Shown: positions 44,662 to 58,298 of the stretch, piece by piece
Numbering within the stretch: the stretch's first letter is position 1
How the letters are laid out: each line of letters begins with the position of its first letter
Origin: Petrosia ficiformis
Taxonomy: Eukaryota; Porifera; Demospongiae; Haplosclerida; Petrosiidae
DNA: 64,000 bases
Assembly: GCA_947044365.1 (NCBI GenBank)
Contig: OX345639.1
Coordinates: forward strand, 9,790,218-9,854,217
Direction of reading: 5' to 3'
The notes under the pieces: generated by a model
The model's database searches: none
What the model was told of the DNA's origin: nothing
Seen by the model: the letters and a program-made list of their open reading frames with translations, nothing else
Position numbers and translations under genes: made by a program

Positions 44662-44782
44662 TTAGGGGCGTGGTTTGACACGCGCTATTTATAGTAACGT
44701 AATTATAATATGCAGTGCACACGGATTTTCATTGTTTGCGTGGGAGTTTCACGCTCCTACCCTCTTTTTTTATGGGCTCCTG
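44662..44782 (-). repeat. Right terminal inverted repeat of the 609-bp element
   Basis: Inverted partner of 44174-44297, three bases shorter. Immediately followed by the 7-bp direct repeat gtattat. Confidence 0.9.
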
Positions 44783-44868
44783 GTATTATGTATCTATATT
44801 ATGTTAACCCCTCCCCCTTTTTCTTAGCACATGTAAGAGGTGGTGTAAATCTAGAACAATCTGAGATA

Positions 44869-45719
44869 ATGAGCAAGTTAAGATTATTTGCAGATACAGC
44901 TTCTCCAGTAACTCGTGCTGTGATGCTTCTGTTAGCTACCAATAATGTTCCTCATGAGTTTGTTCATATTAGTTTGAAAGATGGTGAGATATGAGCCACA
45001 CCCCTAAATAATATACTCATCATTATAATTATAGGTGAGCAACACACAAACCAGGAACTGGTGTCCATTAATCCGAATCATACTGTACCTGCTATAGAGG
45101 ATAATGGTTTTGCTATGTTTGAGAGGTATATCAATACTTGGTCACATAAATGTACAATCAATCATTACATTGATTTAGCACCGCTATTCTCAAGTATATA
45201 TGTAACAAATATGATCTACCTGATCATTGGTATCCTAAAGATATTCAAAAGCGAGCTCGTGTTGATGAAGCAATGTCATGGTTTCCTCAAAATCTTCGCT
45301 GTAAAGCCTTCTATGTTGCAGTAAGTTGAGAATAAATTAATTAAGTATATAATTATGTTGGAAAATAAATTTCATAGTGCGTTTTGCCAAGAAAAACAGG
45401 ACAACCCACATCGGAAGATGTACTGAAACTCACGCAAACTACATTGAAGAAGAGTGTAGATATTGTTGAAAGCTACTTTCTCAAGAATAGGAAGTTTGTC
45501 GCAGGTGATGAGATTTCAATTGCAGATCTGCTTTTCTTTGGTGAAGTAACCCAGTACTGGAGAATGGGTAAAAACCTTTGTGAGGGTAAATCTGCTATGA
45601 CTCAATGGATTGAAGACTGCAAGACATTTTTCGGAGCTCATTTTGATGAAATCTACAAGGGAGTTTATAAAACCATCGAGTCAAAAGTGTTCTTCACAGA
45701 AATGGAATACTACAAATAA
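44869..45719 (+). CDS. Glutathione S-transferase, theta-like, copy 2
   Basis: Start ATG at 44869 (MSKLRLFADTASPVTRAVM). The glutathione-binding domain shows SPVTRAV and NHTVPAIEDNGFAMFE; the C-terminal domain [42 protein letters not shown] and a closing DEIYKGVYKTIESK. The exon at about 45178-45321 was recognised from its TTTAG acceptor and the match to copy 1, since the upstream frame reads through the intron. The two copies are clearly related but well diverged, so the duplication is old. Expression probably depends on a promoter now containing the 609-bp element. Confidence 0.85.
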
Positions 45720-45975
45720 ACATTCCAAATGAAAATAGATTTTCTCACTAGATGTTGATTGAACTTTAGATCTGATTTTGTTTTTTAAACTTTTTTTCAA
45801 CAAAATTAATTATTATTATTTGTTAGTAAAATAATTTGATGATTTGAATGTACAACTACTTAATGTTTAGTAAAAACATTTGTAACACATATACATATTA
45901 GCATTATGTGGTATATAGATACTTATCCCAATGGGGTATGACATTACAACACAATAATTAATATGGATTATAAAT

Positions 45976-47018
45976 TCATTTCAAATCAATCACCATTTTA
46001 GACGTAACATCCAAACCTCCAACAACCTATAGAAAGAGAGGAAGGTTTTCATTCCACATGCTATAGTACCAAGAGTACGAGCAACTCAAAAGAAACAAGA
46101 TATACACTACTCCATTTTGGAGGTACAACGCTCTCAAGTGATGCTACATTAAATGAACTCACATTACAGAATTCGTCATAAGATATTTTCCCATCTCCAT
46201 CTTTATCAGCATATAAAATAGTTTTGTCAACAATCTCTTGAAGTTGTTTATCAGTCAAGTTATTACCCACCATTGTCTTTAGAACCTGTAGGTAGGCAGT
46301 AGAGAGAATGTGAATGAGGAATTCAATGTCTTGTACTAATTAACATACCTGAAATAATTCTCCATTACTAATGAATCCATCTTGATCAATATCATATATT
46401 CTAAATGCAACTGTATTCCAGGTATAATAATAATAATTACTCATTAGCCAAATTACTTCCTTCCTATTACTGTTAGTTGTAATTATGATATCATATCTGT
46501 TTGTCCATCATTCGACATTCTTGTCTATATACTCACATTTGAGCTTCGAATCTTTGTCTCCTTTGACACTAAATTGTGACACACCTTCAATGAACTCTTT
46601 ATGATTAAATAAATATGATTATAATAATATATCATTATTATAATTATACCTTGAAAATCCACCTCTCCATTTCCATCTGTATCTAAGATATCAATTACTC
46701 TTTTAACAAGTGGATTTTGCTGTAATTCTGGTATACTCATAAACTCATCCATTGACAATGAACCATTTTTATTCAAATCTAGACGTTTGAATCTTCGACT
46801 TAAACGTTTGATCTCATCAGGGTCAACTAGATAGATAGATAAATGAATATATATATATATACATGTACAGGTGTTAGATTATAGTCCATGTATAAGATCA
46901 TTGAATATATATATACATCTATATATGATAAATGATCTATAATCCTACAAGCTCATGCATACTAATAAATGGAAACAGAATAGTACATAGTCTTTCATAG
47001 CATATATCACTCTACAAG

Positions 47019-47064
<46 letters not shown>

Positions 47065-47195
47065 CTTACACTTATTAGCCACATCCAAAGGTACTGAGTG
47101 CTCTGCTCCCTACAGAATGGAATATATCTTGTCATATATATGTATATAGCATCAGAAACTAACATATATATCATATTTGGTATTGAACTAACCAT
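45976..47195 (-). CDS. PPP3R1: Calcineurin regulatory subunit B
   Basis: Four EF-hands are visible: [39 protein letters not shown] and [19 protein letters not shown] ([11 protein letters not shown]), with the family signatures [14 protein letters not shown] and [21 protein letters not shown]. It ends SKMVIDLK (TGA 45978-45976). The subunit binds calcineurin A and calcium in the cytosol. The first coding exon is only the ATG (47195-47193), immediately followed by a GTTAGT donor. The next exon starts GGAGCAGAG, giving MGAEHSV and so the glycine used for N-myristoylation. Human calcineurin B has the same MG start. Divergent from the glucosidase II gene (99 bp). Confidence 0.92.
47021..47062. repeat. 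(TA)n microsatellite in a calcineurin B intron
   Basis: About 20 uninterrupted AT dinucleotides, immediately next to a splice donor of the minus-strand gene. Confidence 0.95.
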
Positions 47196-47294
47196 TATGT
47201 CTGAAGTTAGGGTTAAACAGGAAAATGATTGACATTGATTATAAACGTCATTATGATCACGTGATACCCCACGAGGTTGTGGGTTTGTATAGAA

Positions 47295-50200
47295 ATGGAT
47301 GGTAAGATATTAGGATTTCTGCTCATACTTACATTTCTGGGAGGTATTTACTCAGTGGATAAAAATAACTTCAAAACATGTGACCAATCTAGTTTTTGCA
47401 AGTAAGTCTAGATCCATCTTCATATGATATATTATTTTATCCTTTTGTGATTACAGGAGAAATCGAGCCTTGACTCCAGGTGAATCGTCTTATGCTGTTA
47501 TTCCTGATTCTCTGATGATTGAGGATTTTGGATGCAAAATGGATATGATAAATAAGAAAACTAGAGTCGTCTTTCGTGTTGAAATATACTCCATTGTTGA
47601 CAATATGTTCAGGATTAAAATTAATGAGAAAGATCCTATACGACAACGATATGAAGTTCAAGATTCCTTGGTGAAAGAACCAGAACTGCAAAAGTAACTT
47701 GTTCATTCTCATATCCTGTTTGTCACATAATCTGCCTATGATGATACGGTTGTGGTGTTGATAATAATATGAAAATTTAATGGCTAGAATATATCTGAGG
47801 CAGTTTAATATTCAATATAATTATAATAATTATATATAATTGTAATTTTGTATTTATTTCTCTTCATATTTACACAGGTGTACTGTACAACGTTCTAGTA
47901 ATGGAGTGCACATTACCTCACAAGGGGCTGAGTCTATAGTGACCTTTGACCCTTTCAGAATTGATGTTATGGTAAATGGAGAGATAGGAGCAGTACTGAA
48001 TTCAAGAGGATTATTAAATATTGAGCATTACAGAAAGAAAAGGTGTGTCATCATTTTTTATCAAGTCTTGTAATATTCCTCAATGTTTTTAATAGAGTAC
48101 CTGTTCCTGAACCAACTGAAACTACTGATGAAGAACAAGATGAACAAGATGAAGAACAAAATGAAGAACTAGATGAAGAACCAGATGAATCTGTAAAAGA
48201 GCTACGTCCAGAGGAAGAGCAGCCTGGATTATGGGAAGAGACGTTTAAAACTCATCATGACTCAAAGCCATATGGTATGTCTGTGACTGTGTGTGGCAGC
48301 ATATGTATAATGTAATTACTAATAATAGGACCCTCTTCTGTTGGTATTGATATATCATTTCCTGGTGTTGAATATGTGTATGGTATTCCTGAACATGCTG
48401 ACTCCTTAGCACTCAAATCTACTAAGTATGTCTAATACATGTAACTCAATCTTGACATCTTGTCGTCCTCTATTCATTCCCCTCTTAATATCATGTGATA
48501 GTATAAATATAGTTACTATTTTTTAATTTCTCTTCTGTTAGTGGAGGTGAACCTTATAGACTATTCAATCTTGATGTGTTTGAGTATGAACTGGATAGTC
48601 GTATGGCATTGTATGGCTCAATACCATTCATGCTAGCCCACAAGTAAGTGTTACATCATATAATGTCATCAATAGATGTAGTTTTTAAATAATAGCTGGA
48701 GTAAAACCGTGGGTGTGTTTTGGCACAATGTTGCAGAAACATGGATTGATATTACATCATCAACAGCGAATCAGGTATTATAAATATGTCTATCTATTTG
48801 TCCATCTATTTATCTATCTATCTATTTAGAATATACTTGGTAAACTGATATCAATGTTTAAGTCCACTGATACTATACCTCAAACTGACACACACTGGAT
48901 CTCAGAGAGTGGAATAATAGATATATTTCTTGTATTGGGACCACGTCCTCGTGATGTATTTAGACAATATGCTTCTCTTACTGGTACTCCATACCTCCCA
49001 CCTGTGAGCCATTTGACCATATGAATATTGTAATGTCACATGACTTATTTATGACATCACAGTTATTCTCATTGGGATATCATCAATGTAGATGGAACTA
49101 CAATGATGAACAAGATGTTACAAAGTGAGTTCATTTGATTTTTATATGATCACATGAGTATTAAGTATTAACATAACATTTTATTTGATTTTATTTGATT
49201 ATAGTGTTAATAGACTGTTAGATGAACATGATCTCCCATATGATGTCTTGTGGTTAGATATTGAACACACAGATGGGAAGAAATATTTCACTTGGGACTC
49301 TAGTAAATTTCCAACACCAAAAGACATGCAAGATAAATTGGCAAAGACAGGAAGAAAGGTATGTGATAATGAGTTATTGTATCTATTATTATTACTATTA
49401 ATGTAGATGGTAACTATTATAGATCCGCATATCAAGAGAGAATCTGGATATCATATTCATCAGGTTAATATAACTTGTTAATAGTTATTAAATATTGTTT
49501 TTGATTAATTATTTACAGGAAGCTGAGGAAAAAGATTTGTATGTTAAGAAATCAGATGGATCAGTTTATGATGGATGGTGCTGGCCTGGTATGTATCCTC
49601 TATTAATATGTTGCCTTTACTTCACCTATTTCTACTCTTCTCCAGGGAGCTCTTCGTGGATAGATTTTTTAAGCCCTGACATTAGAAAATGGTGGTCAGA
49701 AAGATTTCTACTTGACAATTATCAGGTGTAATATTTTATACATACTATTTAATATCGTATTATTAGTTTCTTAATTATAGGGGTCTACTCTTAATCTATT
49801 CACATGGAATGATATGAATGAGGTATCTATTAATATATCTGTAAATAATTATTATAATTATCATTATGTTTTGTTTAGCCTGCAATATTTAATGGTCCTG
49901 AGGTAACAATACATAAAGATGCTAAACATTATGGTGATTGGGAGAACAGAGATGTACATAATATATATGGAATGTTACAAGTCAGTGTGTTACTAAATAT
50001 AGATTTGTTTGTTACTATAAATAGATTTGTATTACAGTATTGTTGAGATGTCTAACTATAAACATGTGTGTTACTAATAATAATACTTGTGTTGCTAAAT
50101 ATAGATTTGTTTGTTACTATAAATAGATTTGTATTATAGTATTGCTGAGATGTCTTAACTATAAACATGTGTGTTACTAATAATAATACTTGTGTTGCTA

Positions 50201-51854
50201 AATATAGATTTGTTACTAAATATAACATTGTCATTTGATTTTTGTTGATTGTTACTAAATATAGACTTATTTTGTTACTAAATATAGCAACAAGCTACTT
50301 TTGAAGGTCATTTGTTAAGAACTAATAATGTAGAAAGACCCTTTGTACTATCAAGAGCATTTTTTGCCGGAAGTCAAAGATTTGGTAATTTGACTAATTG
50401 TATGTTTGTGCATGTATTCATCACCGCATCTTATAGGATCTATTTGGACTGGAGATAATATTGCAGTGTGGGATCATTTGCGTGCCTCAATTCCAATGAT
50501 CCTATCAATAAGTATTGCTGGATTACCATTTGCAGGTGCTGATGTTGGAGGGTTCTTCAAAGATCCCGATCCAGAACTTCTAGTACGATGGTATCAGGTA
50601 CGTTATTTATACTCTTAGTATACTCATTGAAGGGGACACTCTTTGTATAGACTGGAATATTTTATCCATTTTTTCGTGCTCATGGTCATATTGATACTAA
50701 ACGAAGAGAACCATATCTTCTTGATGAAGATAAAAGAAATATTGTCAGAGAAGCACTAAGGATAAGATATAAGTTATTACCGTTTTGGTATACCACATTC
50801 TATCATAGTCACATGACTGGTATGCCAGTTATGAGGTAATAATGTTCTGAATGATGTCTATATATTTTTATTTACACATGTTGTATATATCTACAGACCT
50901 TTATGGGTAGAATTTCCAAGAGATAAGAATGTATATACAACTGAAGATCAGTTTATTATAGGTTAGTAATATTGTTATTATTATTGTTATTATTATTATA
51001 ATTAGGTTCTAGTATATTGGTAACACCAGTAATGGATCAAGGAGCTACTTCGGTTCAGTTATATTTACCAAATGGAGTGAGCTTTTATTAACCTTACCTT
51101 TCTTCATCTTATCCTTACATACCTTTATCTTGCTCCACCTATAGATATGGTATGATTATGATGACTATACTGTTTATAATGGAGGCAAGAGACATTCTAT
51201 TAGTGTTACTCTAAATAAGGTTGTTATTCGTGTACTTCTAATTAGATGCTATATGGTATATCACATGATACTCAGATTCCTATATTCCTGAGAGGGGGTA
51301 GTATTATACCAACTAAACAACGTATTCGACGTTCCTCAAGTCTCACACATAATGACCCATACACTCTTCTAGTGATGTTGGATAATGAGGTATATATTAC
51401 CATGACAACGATTCCTGAATATCGTTAGATCCTTGTTAGGGAGAGGCGGACGGTCAGTTGTTTGTTGATGATGGCCATTCTTTCAATTATCAAAATGGAA
51501 AATTTATATTAAAAGATTTTAAATATTTTAAAGGAAATCTGACTAGCAGGTAATTGTATTAAATGATGTTATTGAGGATTTACTCATCGTCTAATAGTTC
51601 TACTGGACATTTTGAGACTAAAGAATGGTTAGAGAGAGTAGTAATAGTTGGGTATTCTAAGAAACCTTCTGTAGTGAATATTAATAGTCGTAAGTCCTAT
51701 TTCAGATATATGTATGTACTTACACATTCATAATATCTTTCCAGGTGGTGTGTCCAATGAACTTCGTTATAAATATGATTCATCAATGAATGTGTTAGTG
51801 ATTGGTAAACCAGGACTGAATATAGCTGAAGATTTCACTATCTTAATAACTTAG
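47295..51854 (+). CDS. GANAB: Glucosidase II catalytic alpha subunit (GH31)
   Basis: Start ATG at 47295 gives a signal peptide ([17 protein letters not shown]). Next comes an N-terminal region with [14 protein letters not shown], an acidic linker of Glu/Asp/Gln (48110-48200), then [19 protein letters not shown] and [15 protein letters not shown]. The catalytic barrel has [18 protein letters not shown] and the GH31 nucleophile motif WNDMNEP (about 49805-49870, split by an intron), followed by the acid/base region [14 protein letters not shown] and [10 protein letters not shown]. The enzyme trims glucose from N-glycans in the ER during the calnexin cycle. Stop TAG at 51852-51854. More than twenty short introns. 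GANC is the alternative relative, but the acidic linker favours GANAB. Confidence 0.88.
49985..50285 (+). repeat. About 105-bp tandem repeat (2-3 copies) in a GANAB intron
   Basis: The unit contains 'aaatatagatttgtttgtta', 'gatttgtattacagtattg' and 'aactataaacatgtgtgtta'. Two complete copies are about 95% alike, and a shortened third follows. It expands the intron to about 300 bp, unlike most introns here. Confidence 0.85.
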
Positions 51855-51955
51855 CGTGCTAGAAGGAGGAGCGTTTGTCTACCATTTGATTCAACATTTT
51901 CAGAGTTCTAAATATTTTCATTTGAGATTTCATAATTTATTTGCACAACACGATT

Positions 51956-53221
<1,266 letters not shown>

Positions 53222-53386
53222 AATTATTTTGCAGAAATTAAAGGAGTGGCTGCTGATAGGCCCTGGATTAATTAACCTGTTAATAAAGGGTTAAAAACTG
53301 GTTCCTTGGCAACTTCAAAGATATGAGGGTAAATTCAATGCATGTTATGAGTATGTAGTTATGATTTGGACACCATTACACAGTAA

Positions 53387-56300
53387 ATGTCTCTTCACGT
53401 TTTAAATGAGAGTGTACGATCATCTCTTCGTTCTGGGGTAGCCATTACATGTCTCAGTCAATGTGTGGAGGAGTTGATTCACAACAGTATTGATGCTGGA
53501 TCATCATGTATAGCTGTTCGTATTGATATTCCAAAACTAATGATACAGGTAAAATCTTTGCATATATGATGCGAAAGTACACAGCAGCGAGCGAAACAAG
53601 CTGGGCTGGTCAGGTTATTGAAAAACCAGGTTTCTTTTTATCTTTCGGGGTGTTTCTTTTTGTTGGTGTTTGTTAACAATTATCGAGTTTTCAAATGCTG
53701 AATACTATTAATGTAGTGTAATTTACCACACCTTCATGATTAATTAATCAGCTCCAAAAAATTGTTGCTTTTCACTTTAAATCTGACCATTCAAAATTTC
53801 CTTTTGCTCCCTGGTATGAGCATATGTAATATACATATGTATATGTATCTATTCACTAACTTTAGGTTGTGGACAATGGTAGTGGAATGAGATATGAAGA
53901 TTTAAAACTAATTGGAGAACGTTATGCAACCAGTAAATGTCATTCTCTTTCTGATTTGGGTAATCTTTGTTACCATGGATACCGAGGTGAAGCCTTAGCA
54001 AGTATTATTGCTACATGTGGTATTGTTAAATTATGTACTCGGCATTGTTTGTCATCAACAGCATATTGTAAAATCTTCCACCATGGACACGGTCTTGAGG
54101 TGTGTGTAAGTACCACCAATCGAGCAAGTGTAGGTACCACAGTTACTATACATGATATATTTTATAATCTACCAGTCAGAAAAAAAACTATTAACGAACA
54201 TCAGGAATGTGATAAAGTTCGGAGGGTATTAATTGGTGTATCTCTCATACATCCATATGTTTCATTCTCTTTACGTAACAATCAAACTACAGAATGTTTA
54301 CTACAAACAAAGAAAACAGATTCCATTATTAGAAACTTCACTCATATATTTGGTACTCAGATAGCCGAAGGACTTCACGAGGTTTCTATCTCTCATTCAG
54401 GTTTCAAACTTTCAGGATATATCTCAACTAATGGTTATCATAACAAATCATATCAGTTTTTGTATGTCAATAAACGTCTCCTGAAGCAGACAAAATTACA
54501 TTCCCAAATCTCACAGTTACTAGGTAACTCACTTATCGCTCGTAAAGTCTCTAAACAAAATTTTGTTAACATAGAGAAGTACCCACCTGAGTTTGGAAGT
54601 CCTAAGCGCTCTCTAGAAATGTGTGGAGTATATTTACTGAATATAGAATGCTCACTAAATGAATATGACATCTCTCTTGAACCAGCCAAGACACTTGTTG
54701 AGTTTAAGAGATGGAATGATGTACACACTGCTGTAGAGTTATTAGTTAAAGAGTTTTTAACTAAACACAACCTGATTCTTGGTATAACTCAATCGCAAGT
54801 GTGTTCTCATAATGAAGAACTTGGCACTGTGACTCGAGATCGATCGCCTGTGGATTCGTCTTTAGGGATAGCTTATGGATTACATTCAAAACTAGCACAG
54901 AGGTTCCCTATTGTTATTGGACCACACACACCCTCAAACTCTCCCTCACCATCACTAATCAAACCCTTTAACTCCTCGCACAAGTCTCTCTCTCCTGAAA
55001 GTGATAAAGAGAATAACGAGATCAATTTATCTGATACCAATAATGACATGGAGAACCAATCTTCTTTTACAACTGATGATATTAAAAGTCAACCCCCTTC
55101 ACAGTATACCAGGACACTAATAGGTCTCCATGTTCCAATGCGTTCCCCTCTAAACTCTAAAAGTATTGCTACCAAACTCAGTCACATGACTGCAGCCTCA
55201 AGATTAAATCCTCTTTCTGCTATTCCACCTCCTCCTCCTCCTCCTCCTCTTCAGTTTCATAATTTAAGCTTACAAACCTGTATTGCTCCAGCTTGGTATT
55301 GGAATCAGCCTGTGCAGTATAGGAGCCAATCTAAATTAGATCAGTCTATTCAACTCATTGACCAGTCTAGTAGTAATGAAGGGACAAACCCTACCTTATC
55401 AAATGACTTTCTTTCTACTAACAAACCATTAACTACTAGTACTGCTTCATTTATTACACCATTCTTATTTGGAGTTAAATGTTGTGAATCGCAATTCACC
55501 TCCCAGTTATCCAATATCCCTCAACATATGACCCAGTCATCCAATGACCCTCAACACATGACCCAGTCATCCAATGTTTCTCAACACATGACCCAGTCAT
55601 CCAGTAACCCTCAACACATGACCCAGTCATCCAATGACCCTCAACACATGACCCAGTCATCCACTATCCCTCACATGACCCAGTCATCCAATATCCCTCA
55701 ACACATGACCCAGTCATCCACTATCCCTCACATGACCCAGTCATCCAATATCCCTCAACACATGACCCAGTCATTCACTATCCCTCACATGACCCAGTCA
55801 TCCAATATCCCTCAACACATGACCCAGTCATCCACTATTCCTCACATGACCCAGTCATCCACTATTCCTCACATGACCCAGTCATCCACTATCCTTCACG
55901 TGACCCAGTCATCCACTATTCCTCAACACACGACCCATTCATCTAGTATCCCTCAATGTATAACCCATTCATCTAGTATCACTCAACAATCGACTCTGTC
56001 ACCTAAGAGCTCATCATGTATCACTCAAGTCTCCAATGAACAGATGAACTCTTCTTCCATGGTCACTTCTAATGAAAATAATTTATGCTCTGAACAAAAT
56101 GAGGGATGCCTTGAGATAGTCAATATATCCTCACCTTCTCCTCCTCTTCTCACTTGTGATAGTAGTAATGAGACATCTCCTACATTAGTTGTTACTAATG
56201 ATAGAGTATTATCAAAACGAGATACTATCACAAACACGTGGAAATCACATACTAATCATGTGACAGGGCAAACACTGTATGTACATAAAACAACAGGTAA

Positions 56301-58298
56301 CTGTACATCTGAAATACCCAGTAATATTCCAACCACCTCGATGACTTGTGATGATATAACTATTACATCATGTGGTCAATCTTATGGACACTGTCCACCC
56401 CGTGCTGCTCCTCACTTGAGTTATGGATATAGCCCTATACTACCTCGACCAAAACATGTACGACAAAACATTTCAAATAATGAGACTGTGTTTGAGGATG
56501 AGTGTGATCATGATGAACCAGAGAAACAGAGCAAATGGAGAATAGAGTCACATGTTTCATCACTTCTTAACAGCTGGACAAATCCTGCATTTGCTGGAGG
56601 TGACAAGGTATATACTAAAATATATCAGTTATTATCAGTAAGTAATACTGAATTCATTCATCTACAGGATATAATCAATGTTGGACTATCAAGTGAGAAA
56701 AGCTCAGAAATTAAAATACACAGTATTATTCATCCTTATAAATTTAGTCATCAAATGTTTAATGATATTAAGGTAAACTGAGCTGCTGCACTGTAAAAAA
56801 TTTTAACCTTCAGTTGGTTACAAGAGTTTCAGTGTAATGTTATTTTCCTCAATGCTAATATGTTTTTCTTGCTAGGTAATATTTACAAGTACTAATTTCA
56901 ATTCATTTTGATCTATATTGACTAGTATATAAAGCATAGTAACAAAAACAGCAACACAATTTATATAGCATAATAATAGTTATTATAGGTATAATGTGTG
57001 GTGTATTTACACTGTATCATAATCTAACACCTGTGAAACAAGAGATATTGCAAACTTTCAGAATAAGTGTTATGTACACAAATTTATATTAATAATATCT
57101 GTTGTATCTAAATTATTTTATTATGGCATGTACTTATATACTAGTCAATATAGATAATATTATAGTCTCAGCAGCATATTAATAGTATTGTATTGAAACT
57201 CGTGTAACCAAATGAGGGTTAAAATAACCCACTAATTTTTACAGTGTGTATACCTGCTATCATTATAATATATATATATAAGGTTTTGGGTCAAGTGGAT
57301 AACAAATTCATTGCGTGTTTAATCAAGCCTCAACCAACAGGTGATAATAGATTACTAAATTATTTATTATTCATTATAATTATAATTATAGGTAGTCATA
57401 AATTGCTTGTATTGTTTGATCAACATGCTGTACATGAGAGAATAAGACTAGAGATATTAACACAGGGTATGTACATATCTGTATTTAATTGATAATATTA
57501 ATGATCTTGATAATAGGAATATATGATGAGACTGGTTCCATTGTATCCATTCCTGTGCAGCCTCCTCTACCTACTTCACTTAGCGTCTGTGAGAAGAGGT
57601 TGATATTAGTGTACAAGAAGCAGCTTGAAGCTGTAGGTAAGTTCTTCACATCTATTGAATGTAGATCATTATAGTTATAAAATCGTTTCTTTATAAATGC
57701 ACAGGAATTAAGTTCATTTATGAGGGAGAGAATATGCTAGTATATGCTATTCCTTTAGTATTCATGGAAAGAGATATCTCTGAGAGAAAGAGAGGAAGAT
57801 CAGCTGTTGCCATGGAGCTTATCAAAGATCTCATTACTCAGCAACTAGATGTAAGTACTACGCATATTAATTTCATTTCACATTTAATGTTATTTCATTA
57901 GCTACTACAATCAGTGGGTGTGGGCATCTCTACTCTACCAAGAACTATACAAAATGTATTGAATTCACAAGCTTGTCATGGTAACAAATATCATGTTACT
58001 TAAAAAAGCATATTTCAAATTATTGTTATAGGCGCCATTAAATTTGGAGATCAATTGAATAATTCTGAATGTTATGAATTGATTGATTCATTATCACATT
58101 GTAAACTACCATTTCAATGTGCCCATGGAAGGTTTGTAATAATAATCTATAACTGCATATATTATATCAGTTCAATATAGACCATCTCTAATACCAATAC
58201 TTGATGTTGAGCTATTAAATAAAAGATTCCCAGCAGATAGTTTGTCACAGAGAATTGATGTTTGTAAACTAAAGACTATGCTAGCGAAGAATACTTAA
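53387..58298 (+). CDS. MLH3: DNA mismatch repair/meiotic endonuclease MLH3
   Basis: Start ATG at 53387, stop TAA at 58296-58298. The GHKL ATPase domain has [15 protein letters not shown] (as [14 protein letters not shown]), VVDNGSGM and [12 protein letters not shown], with VNKRLL after it. The C-terminal endonuclease region has [15 protein letters not shown], the equivalent of the metal-binding DQHA-x2-E-x4-E motif, then QACHGAIKFGD and QCAHGRPSLIP, all MLH3-like. MLH3 pairs with MLH1 for meiotic crossover and repair. Most of the protein (53869-56772) is one huge exon that includes a long Ser/Thr/Pro linker with a minisatellite. The first intron (53550-53865) and the one at 56773-57282 are unusually long for this window. 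Confidence 0.92.
55497..55960 (+). repeat. 27/30-bp coding minisatellite in the MLH3 linker
   Basis: About 15 in-frame units encode variants of Gln-His-Met-Thr-Gln-Ser-Ser-x-x-Pro, alternating 30-bp ([10 protein letters not shown]) and 27-bp (HMTQSSTIP) forms. Later units degenerate (HVTQ, QHTTHSS, QCITHSS). Unit alternation indicates higher-order duplication of a 57-bp pair. It lies in the disordered linker between the ATPase and endonuclease domains. Confidence 0.92.
56789..57246. mobile_element. 458-bp MITE-like element filling an MLH3 intron
   Basis: The ends are imperfect inverted repeats of about 50-60 bp. Both start CACTGTAAAAA when read inward, and both then contain TTAACC, TTGGTTACA and GAGTTTCA in the same order; the right arm has about 10 extra bases. 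No coding frame is seen inside. The element occupies nearly the whole intron (56773-57282). No convincing target-site duplication is visible, so the exact boundary may be off by a few bases. The divergence between arms suggests an old copy. Confidence 0.65.

Larger units (their letters stand above)
44174..44782. mobile_element. 609-bp DNA transposon with 121-124-bp terminal inverted repeats
   Basis: Left arm 44174-44297 (124 bp) is an almost perfect inverted copy of right arm 44662-44782 (121 bp). The only differences are one extra A in an A-run and one extra GA. The ends begin CAGGAGCCCAT. The 7-bp sequence gtattat flanks both ends as a direct repeat (44167-44173 and 44783-44789), the mark of a target-site duplication. 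Each arm has a TATA-like 'tataaatag' facing inwards. The 364-bp core holds one 85-codon frame (separate entry). High arm identity suggests a recent insertion. The family is not recognised: terminal CAGG resembles hAT ends, but hAT makes 8-bp duplications; long arms recall Mutator-like elements. Confidence 0.85.

Noticed and set aside
44366..44665. 99-codon plus-strand frame in the transposon core
   Set aside because: Composition (Ser/Ala/Cys/Phe runs) is poor for a protein and mirrors the more plausible minus-strand frame.
53959..53985. RFX-like palindrome 'gttaccatggatac' in MLH3
   Set aside because: It lies in a conserved coding segment (CYHGYRGEA), so protein constraint explains it.
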